DNA of 48,089 bases from positions 1 to 48,089 of the forward strand of contig NZ_LABX01000091.1 of assembly GCF_001043915.1 (NCBI RefSeq), read 5' to 3'. The notes beneath the pieces were generated by a model that saw nothing but the letters and a program-made list of their open reading frames with translations, searched no databases and was not told the origin of the DNA. This DNA is from Methylobacterium aquaticum (GTDB taxonomy: Bacteria > Pseudomonadota > Alphaproteobacteria > Rhizobiales > Beijerinckiaceae). Numbering within the stretch: the first letter of the stretch is position 1; every line of letters begins with the position of its first letter. The position numbers and the translations under genes were made by a program. Shown piece after piece: positions 38,088 through 46,686 of the stretch.

Positions 38088-39053
38088 TCAGGGTTTGACC
38101 GCGTAGGCGCGGAACGACTGCCGGGACGCCGCGGCCTTCTTGCAAGGCTTGCCGCCGACAGGCTCGTCCCCGTCGTCGCTCAGCAGGTGCAGGGTGTCCG
38201 GGTCGTCAGGATACAGGAAGAGAGCCTCGGGGTGCCCTGCCAGATCGCGCAGCGTCTCCGGCGCCTCGCCGGCCGTCCCGGACCAGCGATAGAGGGCGAA
38301 GGCGCCCTCCGGGCCGGGTGGCCCCGCCACGATCAGGTAGCCCTTGCGGGATGCGACGTAGTCCATGCTCCGGATCCCGCGTCCATCGAGGGGCAGCAGG
38401 ATCGGCTGACCCAGCCTGGGAGGCCGGCCCTCGATCACCTCGGCGGGGTTGTCGAGCGGGACGACGATGGCGCCCTTCGCCAGCACGGGGCTCCGCAGGC
38501 CAATCAGCAGGCGGCCATCGGGAGTTGCCGCCAGACCTTCGATGTTCAGCCCGTTCTCCTCGGGCGCCAGCTTCGCCGCGTCCTTCAAGCCGAGCGACGC
38601 AAGGGCAGGCTGGGTGAGCGCCGTGACCAGCTCCGTGTAAGGCGTGCCCACCGTGATCAGGTCCGGGGCGCCGCCCTTGGTCACGATGTCGGTGGCGAAC
38701 AGGCGATGGCGCTTCGGTCTCTTTTTGCCTTCGGAGTTCCGCCCGTGCGAGGAGATCCAGTAGATGCGGTTCCCGATGCGCGCCGCCCCTTCGAGATCGC
38801 TCTCCTTGCCGCTCGTGTCCTCATCCGGAGGGGTCAGGAACGCATCGATCGCGATCGTCCGCGCACGGCCCGGCTTATCCCTGTCGTAGATGCGCAAGGT
38901 ATTGTCTTCGTCGTTTGCCACGACGAAACTGGATCGATCGATCGCGACGGCCGCCGATGCATCGCACATCCCTTGATAGTTCAAAACATCATCCGCCAGT
39001 GCCGGACCATGAAGGACGATCATCAACAAAGATGCGATTGCCAGTCTATCCAT
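38088..39053 (-). CDS. Exported DUF3616 family protein
   Basis: A 321-residue protein with a signal peptide (MDRLAIASLLMIVLHGPALA) and a repeated-strand, propeller-like body: MCDASAAVAIDRSSFVVAND and NTLRIYDRDKPG at the start, ARIGNRIYWISSHGRNSEGK, then NIEGLAATPDGRLLIGLRSP and GRGIRSMDYVASRKGYLIVA. These match DUF3616, a family of predicted secreted propellers of unknown role. ATG 39053 fits the signal peptide; the longer frame to 39128 does not. It is likely periplasmic. Its codon use is a little less GC-extreme than the neighbours, and the DNA just upstream is AT-richer. Confidence 0.83.
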   Translation of the reverse strand: MDRLAIASLLMIVLHGPALADDVLNYQGMCDASAAVAIDRSSFVVANDEDNTLRIYDRDKPGRARTIAIDAFLTPPDEDTSGKESDLEGAARIGNRIYWISSHGRNSEGKKRPKRHRLFATDIVTKGGAPDLITVGTPYTELVTALTQPALASLGLKDAAKLAPEENGLNIEGLAATPDGRLLIGLRSPVLAKGAIVVPLDNPAEVIEGRPPRLGQPILLPLDGRGIRSMDYVASRKGYLIVAGPPGPEGAFALYRWSGTAGEAPETLRDLAGHPEALFLYPDDPDTLHLLSDDGDEPVGGKPCKKAAASRQSFRAYAVKP

Positions 39054-39788
39054 GGCCACCCCCCTAACGCATATCAATGATTTTATCGGTCGATTGCTCC
39101 ACATCTCCAGCCAGGCCCGTCGATGCATGATCTTGACTAACGATCATCTGCACGCAAGAGCGCGTTCATGGCCGATGTTTTAGTTGAGAGCAATAAAACG
39201 AAATCCTGTTCGCCACAAGGCCGTTTCGGCGAACGCGACCCGGACCGGCAACGAGAACAACCCTGGAGGCGCGCCGATGCCCCACAACGGGCCGGGCGGC
39301 ACCGGAGACATGAGACGAAGGCGTAACGCATGTCTCGACATGACCCGCTGGCACAGCGCCCACCCGTGCTGCACACGAGACACGATAGGACGGTCCGTCT
39401 GGAGCGCCGTTCGTTCCCACCCTCGACCTCATCCTGATGTCCAAGCAAAAGACGATTTCGCCTGCCTCAGACCTAAAATACAAAATATTTATTAAATATA
39501 CCCCAGGCACCCGAAAAGTGGAAACCACATTTCGGGTGCCTGGGGTATATGATCTCATGACAATGTCGATGGCGTGCGATTCTCAGGCCGACGGGATGCC
39601 ATGGCCATGGCATTACAATCGGGCACGCTTCTACGATCTTGTTCGGCCGCAGATGTGTGTCGCAATACCGGCGATCACCCCCGCAAGATCTGATTGGCGC
39701 CGCGTCCGTCACCCGAGGGACTCGTCCTCCCGGCCCGGGCCACACTCCTCCGGCACCGGCGCGACCCCGGTGTCACCGACGATCGGGA
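39054..39788. other. Gene-free, AT-richer region with palindromes
   Basis: 735 bases between the start of DUF3616 and the end of DUF3422. No reading frame has a ribosome site or family likeness. It contains a GTTCGCC/GGCGAAC stem (39209-39235), an A/T run (39473-39500), a 55-bp near-perfect palindrome (39496-39550) and an 18-bp perfect palindrome ATGCCATGGCCATGGCAT (39596-39613). This may be the scar of a lost mobile element. Confidence 0.5.
39496..39550. repeat. 55-bp near-perfect inverted repeat
   Basis: Outer arms of 21 bases (ATATACCCCAGGCACCCGAA plus A, and its exact complement), one A/A mismatch, then GTGG-AAA-CCAC. It is followed by no T-run. Such perfection is much beyond chance and suggests an element end, a strong transcription barrier or a protein site. 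Confidence 0.8.
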
Positions 39789-41072
39789 TCAATGCCCGCC
39801 CGGCTCCCCATGCATCTGCCGGATCCGCCGCACCGTCCACCACACCCCGGCCAGCAGGACCGGCACCGCCACGGCCGTCCCGATGGTCGCGTCGACCGGC
39901 AGGCCGGCATGGTGCGCCCCCTCCAGGACGTGGTGGAAGAGGCTCGCAACGTAATAGGTGATCGCCGCGACCGACAGGCCCTCGACGGTCTGCTGCATCC
40001 GCAATTGCAGCCGCACCCGGTCGTTCATCGACTGGAGCTGGGCCTGGTTCTGGCGCTCCAGGTCGATGTCGACCCGCGTGCGCAGCATCTGGGCGGCCCG
40101 GGCGAGCTTGCGGGAGAGCATGTCCTGCCGCTCGGCGATCGTCGTGCAGGTGCGGATCGCCGGGTTGTAGCGTCGGGCGAGGAAGACCGACCAGCTCGTC
40201 TGACCCGGCAGCGCGTGCTCGCCCGAGGAGGACAGGCGCAGGCGCACCAACTCGTCGTAGGCCCGCGTCGCGCCGAAGCGGTACATCGCCCGCGAGGCAC
40301 CGGCCTCCAGCTCGGCGGCGAGCCCGATCAGCTCGTCGAGGAGGGCGTGATTCTCCGAAAAACCCTCGCTGGAGCGCATCGCCTCCATCAGCGGCGGCAG
40401 CGCGGTCTCGATCCGCCGGATCGTCGGCCCGAGCGCCTGCGCCTCCGGCAGGCCGAGGAGTGCGAGCGTGCGGTAGGTCTCGATCTCGAGCAGACGCTGG
40501 ACCAGGGTGCCGGCACCGAGCCGGCTCAGGCGCCGGTCGGCCACCACGATGCGGACATAGCCGTGCGGATCGGGCTGGAAGTCGGTGGCGATCACCGCCG
40601 CGCCCCCCTCCGCCTCCGCCATCGCCAGGGAGGCGGCATTGAAGCCCGAGACCACGTCGGCCGGCAATCCGCCATCCACCGCCGCTAGGAGGTGGAGATC
40701 GACCGCGACGAGGAGCGGGCCGGGCTGGGCCACCTCCGCCATCGCGCCGTCAATCGCGTCGGGATGGGGCTGGAACGCCTGGCCCTGCGCGTCGGCGTAT
40801 TCCCACGTATAGGTGGTGAACTCGCTGTGGCTCTCCCAGCGCAGGACCGCGCCGGAGAAGATCACCCGGTGCTGCTTGGCTCCCGGCGCCGGCCCCGGAT
40901 GGCCGAGGCCGGTGCAATAGGCGTCGAGCGCGTCGCGGTCGGCGGCGGCGGCATCGCCGTCGGTCAGGAAGGCGTAATGCAGGACGCGGCGGGGCGTCTT
41001 GACCGGCGTGAATGGCCGGGCATGGACCTCCGCCAGCACCCGCGCGCGCAAGGGGTGTTCGTCCAGCCGCAT
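39789..41072 (-). CDS. DUF3422 family membrane protein
   Basis: A 427-residue protein of a family found widely in proteobacteria, of unknown function. The N-terminus reads [20 protein letters not shown] and is followed by [19 protein letters not shown] and [15 protein letters not shown] helical middle ([19 protein letters not shown], then [20 protein letters not shown]) leads to two C-terminal membrane helices (about 355-375 and 390-410, [17 protein letters not shown] and [17 protein letters not shown]). The bulk thus faces the cytoplasm. The start at ATG 41072 is the natural family start. It lies 137 bases downstream of the purH stop on the same strand. Confidence 0.9.
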   Translation of the reverse strand: MRLDEHPLRARVLAEVHARPFTPVKTPRRVLHYAFLTDGDAAAADRDALDAYCTGLGHPGPAPGAKQHRVIFSGAVLRWESHSEFTTYTWEYADAQGQAFQPHPDAIDGAMAEVAQPGPLLVAVDLHLLAAVDGGLPADVVSGFNAASLAMAEAEGGAAVIATDFQPDPHGYVRIVVADRRLSRLGAGTLVQRLLEIETYRTLALLGLPEAQALGPTIRRIETALPPLMEAMRSSEGFSENHALLDELIGLAAELEAGASRAMYRFGATRAYDELVRLRLSSSGEHALPGQTSWSVFLARRYNPAIRTCTTIAERQDMLSRKLARAAQMLRTRVDIDLERQNQAQLQSMNDRVRLQLRMQQTVEGLSVAAITYYVASLFHHVLEGAHHAGLPVDATIGTAVAVPVLLAGVWWTVRRIRQMHGEPGGH

Positions 41073-41209
41073 CCTCGTCGCCCGCCTCTCGCTGCGTCAA
41101 GCGTGTCGTCGCCACGCTTGGCTTGGCCGAGGCGGCCCCCTCGGTCAACGGGCCCCTTGGTCGGCGGGCGGCCCAGGAGACTGTCGGTGCCGGCGGTCGG
41201 TGCCGGCGG

Positions 41210-42811
41210 TCAGTGCCGGAAGTGGCGGTGGCCGGTGAGCACCATGGCGAGGCCGGCCTCGTCGGCGGCACGGATCACGTCGTCGTCGCGCATCGAGCCG
41301 CCGGGCTGGATCACCGCCGTGGCGCCGGCCTCGGCCGCGGCGAGCAGGCCGTCGGCGAAGGGGAAGAAGGCATCGGACGCCACCACCGCGCCGCGGGCGA
41401 GGCTCTCTGGCAAGCCGGCGGCCTTCGCGGCTTCCGCCGCCTTCCAGGCGGCGATGCGCGAGGAATCGACCCGCGACATCTGCCCGGCGCCGATGCCGAC
41501 CGTGGCGCCGTCCTTGGCATAGACGATCGCGTTCGACTTGACGTGCTTGGCGACCCGGAAGGCGAAGCGCAGGTCCGACAACTCGGCCTCGGTCGGCGCG
41601 CGCTTCGTCACGACCTTGAGCGGCATGTCGTCGACGACGGCGTTGTCGCGGTCCTGGACCAGGAAGCCGCCCGCCACCGTGCGCCAGACCTGGCCGGGCT
41701 TGCGGGGATCGGCGACGCCGCCGGTGGTGAGAAGACGCAGGTTCTTCTTGGCGGCGATGATCGCGGCGGCCTCCTCGGTGGCATCGGGCGCGATGATGAC
41801 TTCCGTGAAGATCTCGACGATCTTCCCCGCCGCCTCGGCGTCGAGGGTGCGGTTCAGCGCGACGATGCCGCCGAAGGCCGAGACCGGATCGCAACGCAGC
41901 GCCCGCTCGTAGGCGTCGAGAAGGCTCGCCCCCTCCGCGACGCCGCACGGGTTGGCGTGCTTGACGATGACGACCGCGGCGGTGCGGGCCGGGTCGAACT
42001 CGCTCACCGCCTCGAAGGCGGCGTCGGTGTCGTTGATGTTGTTGTAGGACAGTTCCTTGCCCTGGAGCTGGCGCGCGGTGGCGACGCCCGGGCGCGGGGC
42101 GCCGGCAGTGCGGTAGAAGGCGGCCTTCATGTGGGGATTCTCGCCGTAGCGCAGGCCCTGGGCCAGGGTCCCGCCAAGGGCCTGGAAGGTCTGTGCCGCG
42201 GGTGCCGCCCCGATCTCGCCGGCGAGCCAGGTCGCGATGGCGGCGTCGTAGGAGGCGGTCCGCGCATAGGCTTTCTGGGCCAGGCGCCGCCGGGTCGCGA
42301 AGGTGACGGCGCCGTCATGGGCGTCGAGGTCGGCGAGCACCGCCCCGTAATCGGCGACGTCGACCACCACGGCGACGTCCTTGTGGTTCTTGGCCGCGGC
42401 ACGGATCATCGCCGGGCCGCCGATGTCGATGTTCTCGATGCACTGGGCCGCCGGCTTGCCCGCCGCCAGCGTCGCCTCGAACGGATAGAGGTTGACCACG
42501 AGGAGGTCGATCGCCGCGATGCCGTGGGCCAGCATGGCGGCCTGGTGCTCAGGGTTGTCGCGGATGGCGAGCAGGCCGCCATGCACGCCCGGATGCAGGG
42601 TCTTGACCCGGCCGTCCATCATCTCGGGGAAGCCGGTGAGGTCGGAGACTTCCGTGACGGTCAGCCCCGCCTCGGTGAGGGTCCGGTGGGTGCCGCCAGT
42701 CGAGACCAGGGTGACACCGCGGGCGGCGAGCGCCCGGGCGAATTCCACCAGCCCGGTCTTGTCCGAGACGGAGAGGAGCGCGCGGGAGATGCGGGACAGG
42801 TCGCTCGCCAT
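41210..42811 (-). CDS. purH: Bifunctional AICAR formyltransferase / IMP cyclohydrolase
   Basis: Performs the last two steps of IMP synthesis. The 533-residue protein has an N-terminal MGS-like IMP cyclohydrolase domain ([49 protein letters not shown]) and a C-terminal transformylase domain from about 200, with the catalytic motif [14 protein letters not shown]. Later marks are [37 protein letters not shown] and the final GHRHFRH. I chose ATG 42811 ([15 protein letters not shown]); the longer frame to 43030 lacks family residues, and the ribosome site is weak. It uses 10-formyl-THF, made by the same one-carbon pool as the first gene in the window. Confidence 0.97.
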   Translation of the reverse strand: MASDLSRISRALLSVSDKTGLVEFARALAARGVTLVSTGGTHRTLTEAGLTVTEVSDLTGFPEMMDGRVKTLHPGVHGGLLAIRDNPEHQAAMLAHGIAAIDLLVVNLYPFEATLAAGKPAAQCIENIDIGGPAMIRAAAKNHKDVAVVVDVADYGAVLADLDAHDGAVTFATRRRLAQKAYARTASYDAAIATWLAGEIGAAPAAQTFQALGGTLAQGLRYGENPHMKAAFYRTAGAPRPGVATARQLQGKELSYNNINDTDAAFEAVSEFDPARTAAVVIVKHANPCGVAEGASLLDAYERALRCDPVSAFGGIVALNRTLDAEAAGKIVEIFTEVIIAPDATEEAAAIIAAKKNLRLLTTGGVADPRKPGQVWRTVAGGFLVQDRDNAVVDDMPLKVVTKRAPTEAELSDLRFAFRVAKHVKSNAIVYAKDGATVGIGAGQMSRVDSSRIAAWKAAEAAKAAGLPESLARGAVVASDAFFPFADGLLAAAEAGATAVIQPGGSMRDDDVIRAADEAGLAMVLTGHRHFRH

Positions 42812-43202
42812 GGTGACACCGGGTCTTTCGGTCGGGGGCGCAGCCCGCGGAAAAACCCGAGCCGGCACAGGAATTTCCGGCGCGCCTAGCAGAAACGGCC
42901 GGTCGAAGCCAGATGTTGCGCCGCAAAGCGGGGTGACAGGCCGCCCGGACGATCCGTCCGGACTGGTCTCGGCAAGCCCGCGTCGCGGAGCCGGACGCTG
43001 CCCACGTCCGACCGACAGCGGTTCTGGCATCGCGGCGCGATCGGTCGGGCACCGGGCGAGGCGCCCCCCTCGTCCTCCACGGCATCGGCCGTGGAGGGGC
43101 GCGGCTCGCGCCGTCTGACGGATAGGCTCCGGGGGACAGACTTGCTATGAGGGGGCCGGCCGCGCCCGAGCCCGGGAGCGGCCGGTCGCGCCACGGGAGG
43201 CG
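42812..43202. other. Divergent intergenic region purH / CorC-like
   Basis: 391 bases between divergent genes, with no supported gene. It must hold both promoters, but no clear -35/-10 pair stands out. A perfect 10-bp stem with tetraloop ATCG (CCTCCACGGC/GCCGTGGAGG, 43074-43097) lies on the CorC-like side, and a GGAC/GTCC-rich stretch at 42947-42963 on the purH side. No purine riboswitch-like core is recognised. Confidence 0.45.
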
Positions 43203-44525
43203 GTGATTTTCTCCGACAGTCCCTGGGGGACGGGCCTCGGCCTGTTCGCCATCGTGTTCCTGGTCTTCGCGAACGGGTTCTTCGTCGCGGCCGAGTTCGC
43301 CCTGGTGGCGGTCAGGCGCAGCCGGGTCCAGGAGCTCGTAGCCGAGAAGCGGGCCCATGCGGGTGCCCTGCAACGGGCGGTCGACAGCCTGGATTCGCAT
43401 CTGGCGGCCACGCAGCTCGGCATCACCATCTCGTCCCTCGCCCTCGGCTGGGTCGGCGAGCCGGCCCTGGCCCACCTGATCGAGCCCCTGCTCGCCTTCC
43501 TGCCGCAGGGCGTGAGCATGGTCGGCGCCCACGCCGTCGCGGTGGTGATCTCCTTCGTCATCATCACCTCGCTGCACATCGTGCTGGGCGAGCTGGCGCC
43601 GAAGAGCCTGGCGCTCCAGCGCAGCGAGCGCACGGCACTCGCCATCGTTCGCCCCTTACGGCTGTTCCTGCTGATCTTCCGCCCGGCGATCTCGTTCCTC
43701 AACGGGCTCGGCAACGGCGTGCTGCGCCTGTGCGGGTTGCAGCCGGGCTCGGGCGAGGGCTCGCTGCATTCCACCGCCGAGTTGTCGCTGCTGGTGGCGG
43801 CGAGCCAGGAGGCGGGCCTGATCCAGGAATCGCAGCAGGCGGCGGTGCAGCGCATCTTCGGCATCGGCGAGCGGCGGGTGCGGGACATCATGACCCCGCG
43901 CCACGAGGTCGACTGGATCGACATCGAGGATCCGCGCGAGGCGGTGCTGGAGACGATCCGCGCCTGCCGCCACGAGCAATTGGTGGCGAGCCGCGGCGAG
44001 ATCCACGAGATCGTCGGCGTGCTGCGCAAGCAGGACGTGCTCAACCAGCTCCTCGACGGGGCGCCGATCAGCCTCGACGCGATCATCCGCGAGCCGATCG
44101 TCGTGCACGAGGGGATGCCGATCCTGCGGGTGCTCGAGACCTTCAAGGCCAAGCCCGTCCGGATGGCGATCGTCGTCGACGAGTACGGCGATCTCGAAGG
44201 CATCGTCACCCAGACCGATCTCCTCGAGGCGATCGCCGGCGACATCCCGGAAACCGACGACGACGAGCCGATGGTGGTCGAGCGCCAGGACGGGTCGCTG
44301 CTCATCGACGGCATGATGCCGGCGGTCGATGCCTTCGAGCGCCTCGGCCTCACCGAGCGGCTCGACAGCGACGACTTCTCGACGCTCGCCGGCTTCGTGA
44401 TCTTCCAGCTCGGCCGCATCCCCACCGCCGGCGACGGGTTCGAGCGCAACGGCTGGCGCTTCGAGGTCGTCGACATGGACGGGCGCCGGGTCGACAAGAT
44501 CCTGGCCGCAAAGACGGAGACCTGA
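43203..44525 (+). CDS. HlyC/CorC family protein (CNNM plus CBS domains)
   Basis: A 440-residue membrane protein: an N-terminal CNNM/DUF21 domain of about 190 residues (VFLVFANGFFVAAEFALVAV, then SHLAATQLGITISSLALGWV and LHIVLGELAPKSLALQ), two CBS domains (about 215-340; RRVRDIMTPRHEVDWIDIED and VRMAIVVDEYGDLEGIVTQT) and a C-terminal CorC/HlyC domain (about 355-435). Members are linked to magnesium and other divalent metal homeostasis, with the CBS pair sensing nucleotides. GTG 43203 follows GGGAGGCG, a good ribosome site. It lies 128 bases upstream of the lanmodulin homologue on the same strand; whether the metal theme is more than chance is unknown. Confidence 0.92.
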   Translation: MIFSDSPWGTGLGLFAIVFLVFANGFFVAAEFALVAVRRSRVQELVAEKRAHAGALQRAVDSLDSHLAATQLGITISSLALGWVGEPALAHLIEPLLAFLPQGVSMVGAHAVAVVISFVIITSLHIVLGELAPKSLALQRSERTALAIVRPLRLFLLIFRPAISFLNGLGNGVLRLCGLQPGSGEGSLHSTAELSLLVAASQEAGLIQESQQAAVQRIFGIGERRVRDIMTPRHEVDWIDIEDPREAVLETIRACRHEQLVASRGEIHEIVGVLRKQDVLNQLLDGAPISLDAIIREPIVVHEGMPILRVLETFKAKPVRMAIVVDEYGDLEGIVTQTDLLEAIAGDIPETDDDEPMVVERQDGSLLIDGMMPAVDAFERLGLTERLDSDDFSTLAGFVIFQLGRIPTAGDGFERNGWRFEVVDMDGRRVDKILAAKTET

Positions 44526-44653
44526 GCCTTACCCTGCGTGAATCACGCTTGCAATCGATCGCCGTGGGGTTAGGTAGCTCCTGCCAGATTATCCTGAGTC
44601 GCTGCCCGGGTGGGGCCAGGGGGCCCCACGGCGAGCGACGGAGATCGAGACCC

Positions 44654-45061
44654 ATGACCCTCAACCGCACCCTTCTGCTCGCAGCTCTCCTGGCCGCGCC
44701 GCTCGCGCTTCCGGTCTCGGCCGAGGCAAAGCCGAAGGCCGACCGCACCATCGCGGCGGTCGACACCGATGCCGACGGCACGATTGACCTGGCCGAGGTG
44801 AAGGCCGCGGCCGGCGCCGTGTTCGACAAGCTCGAGAAGGATGCCGACGGCACCCTCGACACCAAGGAACTTCAGGGCCGCGTCAGCCGCAAGGACATGA
44901 AGGCCGCCGACCCGGACAACGACGGCACCCTGGACAAGGCCGAGTACCTCGCCCTGGTCGAGGCCCGCTTCAAGGCCGCCAATCCGGACAACGACGGCAC
45001 CGTCGATGCCAAGGAAATCCGCACGCCGGCCGGCAAGGCCCTGGCACGCCTGCTGAAGTAA
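44654..45061 (+). CDS. lanM: Lanmodulin homologue (periplasmic lanthanide-binding EF-hand protein)
   Basis: A 135-residue protein with a signal peptide (MTLNRTLLLAALLAAPLALP, cleavage likely near residues 23-25) and four EF-hand loops: 37-48 DTDADGTIDLAE, 61-72 EKDADGTLDTKE, 86-97 DPDNDGTLDKAE and 110-121 NPDNDGTVDAKE. All four carry Asp at loop position 9, and neighbouring loops are only 12-13 residues apart rather than about 25. Both traits, plus the segment GRVSRKDMKAADPDNDGTLD and the end (PAGKAL then RLLK), are those of lanmodulin from Methylorubrum extorquens, as recalled, not aligned by machine. The Pro at loop position 2, a lanmodulin mark, is kept only in loops 3 and 4; loop 1 has Thr and loop 2 begins with Glu-Lys. 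Affinity could therefore differ. ATG 44654 follows CGACGGAGATCGAGACCC. Confidence 0.88.
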   Translation: MTLNRTLLLAALLAAPLALPVSAEAKPKADRTIAAVDTDADGTIDLAEVKAAAGAVFDKLEKDADGTLDTKELQGRVSRKDMKAADPDNDGTLDKAEYLALVEARFKAANPDNDGTVDAKEIRTPAGKALARLLK

Positions 45062-45067
45062 GAGGCT

Positions 45068-45155
45068 GTTGGGAAAGCCCCCTCAACATACGAAATGTGG
45101 TGCCAGATGGGCAGATTGGGCGCCACATGTTGCGCCTGGAGACCCCTTTCCCAAC
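45068..45155. repeat. Small element with 10-bp terminal inverted repeats
   Basis: GTTGGGAAAG at 45068-45077 and its exact complement CTTTCCCAAC at 45146-45155. Inside is a second dyad, ATGTGGTGCC (45095-45104) with GGCGCCACAT (45119-45128), which pair with one G-T. Such nested dyads suit a MITE or a long terminator. No other copy is in the window. Confidence 0.6.
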
Positions 45156-45188
45156 GGACTCTCACAACAAATCGCTTCTGCTACGGCT

Positions 45189-45279
45189 AGAGAAGCTTCG
45201 CGATCGCGTTGCAATCGCGAAGCTTCTCTCGCTGTATTTTCTACGACGAACCGGTATCCACTTCGTCGGACAATACTCT
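45189..45279. repeat. Second repeat family, copy downstream of lanM
   Basis: Read on the minus strand it matches 23677-23779, with the shared core CCGACGAAGTGGATACCGG then TTCGTCGTA, except for a gap of about 15 bases. It contains a perfect 16-bp inverted repeat (AGAGAAGCTTCGCGAT at 45189-45204 with its complement at 45214-45229) and a second dyad made of the GACGAA/TTCGTC arms. Confidence 0.8.
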
Positions 45280-45304
45280 AGGATTTATTACTCTTGACTC
45301 TTTC

Positions 45305-46645
45305 TCACCTTTGCACGTCGATCAGCGGCGACCAGGTCGGGTCGGAGGCGTAGGACGGCGTCGGGACCGGCTGCTCGACCTTGCCGGTGATGTCGACCAT
45401 GTAGAGTTTGCCGCCGGCCTGGCCGCCGGGATCGCGGAAGAACATCACGTACTGGCCGTTCGGCGCCCAGGTCGGGCCCTCATTGTGAAAGCCTTCGGTC
45501 AACACCCGCTCGCCGCTGCCGTCGGGCTTCATGACGCAGATCGCGAAGGAGCCTTTCCGCTGGCGGGTGAACGCGATGTAGTCGCCCCGCGGCGACCAGG
45601 CCGGCTGCGAGGCCGAGCCGTCGCCGAAGGTCAGGCGGCGCGGGTTCGAGCCGTCGGCGCCCATGACGTAGACCTGCTGCTGGCCGCCGCGGTCGGATTC
45701 GAAGACGATCTCGCGCCCGTCCGGCGAGAAGGACGGCGAGGTGTCGATGGCGTTGGCGTTGGTGATCCGGGTCTGGGCCTTGGAGGCGAGGTCCATGACG
45801 TAGATGCTGGCATTGCCGCCGTCCTGGTCGCTCATCACCAGGCGCCGGCCGTCCGGCGAGAAGCGCGGGCTGGTGCTCATCTCGGCATTGGTCGGGATCA
45901 CCTGGCGTGCGCCGGTCGCGAGGTTGATGACCTGCACCCGCGGCTGCTGGCCGGTGACCTGCGCCATGTAGGTGATGTCCTGGGTCGAGGGCGAGTAGCG
46001 CGGCGCCACCACCGAGGCTTCGCCGCTCGTCAGGTAGCGCACGTTGGCGCCGTCCTGGTCCATGATGGCGAGGCGCTTGCGGCGGTGCTCCTTCGAGCCG
46101 GATTCGTCGACGAAGGCGACGCGGGTGTCGAAGAAGCCGCCGATGCCGGTGATCTTGGTGTAGACCGCATCCGAGATCAGATGGCCCATGCGGCGCGCAT
46201 TGGCGCCGTCACCGGCATATTGCTGGCCGATCATCTGCTGGCCGGACAGCACGTCCCAGAGCCGGAACTCGGTCTTGAGCCGGCCCGACCCGTCGCGGAT
46301 GACCCGGCCGGTGACGAGCCCCTGCACGCCGATGTCCTTCCAGGCCGAAAAGTTCGGGGCGGCGTCGAAGTTCGGAGTCTCGGGGAAGCGGGCTCTCTCG
46401 ACCGGCGTGAAGTAGCCGGAGCGCTTCAGATTGTTGGTCACGATGCCCGACAGGGTCGGGCCGAGGCTCGGATCGCCGGAGAACTCCGCAATGGCGATCG
46501 GCATCGGCTGGAACGCGCCGCCGGGACCGATGCGCAGGTTGAGCTGAGCCTGTGCGGGCGCCGCGAAGCCCGAGACGAAGCCGGCGGTGAGGCACAGCCA
46601 CAGGAAGGCGGCGAGAGCGGAACGCAATCGCGAGGGGGAGTGCAT
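45305..46645 (-). CDS. tolB: Tol-Pal system protein TolB
   Basis: Periplasmic part of the Tol-Pal system, which links the inner and outer membranes during division. The 446-residue protein has a signal peptide (about 1-33, LCLTAGFVSGFAAPAQAQ), an N-terminal TolB domain (to about 165, with IAEFSGDPSLGPTLSGIVTN) and a six-bladed propeller with repeats of the type SPDGRRLVMSDQDGGNASIY and SPDGREIVFESDRGGQQQVY. Length is normal. It starts 41 bases after the tolA stop on the same strand, the standard tolA-tolB order; pal would be next but is not, since lanM and repeats follow on the other side. Confidence 0.97.
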   Translation of the reverse strand: MHSPSRLRSALAAFLWLCLTAGFVSGFAAPAQAQLNLRIGPGGAFQPMPIAIAEFSGDPSLGPTLSGIVTNNLKRSGYFTPVERARFPETPNFDAAPNFSAWKDIGVQGLVTGRVIRDGSGRLKTEFRLWDVLSGQQMIGQQYAGDGANARRMGHLISDAVYTKITGIGGFFDTRVAFVDESGSKEHRRKRLAIMDQDGANVRYLTSGEASVVAPRYSPSTQDITYMAQVTGQQPRVQVINLATGARQVIPTNAEMSTSPRFSPDGRRLVMSDQDGGNASIYVMDLASKAQTRITNANAIDTSPSFSPDGREIVFESDRGGQQQVYVMGADGSNPRRLTFGDGSASQPAWSPRGDYIAFTRQRKGSFAICVMKPDGSGERVLTEGFHNEGPTWAPNGQYVMFFRDPGGQAGGKLYMVDITGKVEQPVPTPSYASDPTWSPLIDVQR

Positions 46646-46686
46646 GGGGGACGTCCGTCGTGGGTGAGGCAGGCCGCCGGGGGCTC

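Larger units (their letters stand above)
45062..45304. other. Intergenic region made of two repeat elements
   Basis: 243 bases between the lanM stop and the convergent tolB stop, holding no gene. The left half is an 88-bp element with 10-bp terminal inverted repeats and an inner stem (45068-45155); the right half is a copy of the second dispersed repeat family (45189-45279). One or both may terminate lanM and tolB. Confidence 0.7.

Noticed and set aside
39166..39558. Minus-strand frame through the AT-rich gap
   Set aside because: It runs through the palindrome and has no ribosome site or conserved features.
42812..43202. Purine or ZTP riboswitch ahead of purH
   Set aside because: I could not find the conserved junction or pseudoknot sequences; only generic GC hairpins are visible.
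44654..45061. Ordinary calmodulin-like calcium EF-hand protein
   Set aside because: The 12-13 residue spacing, Asp-9 in every loop and Pro-2 in two loops fit lanmodulin better, though calcium binding cannot be excluded from sequence alone.
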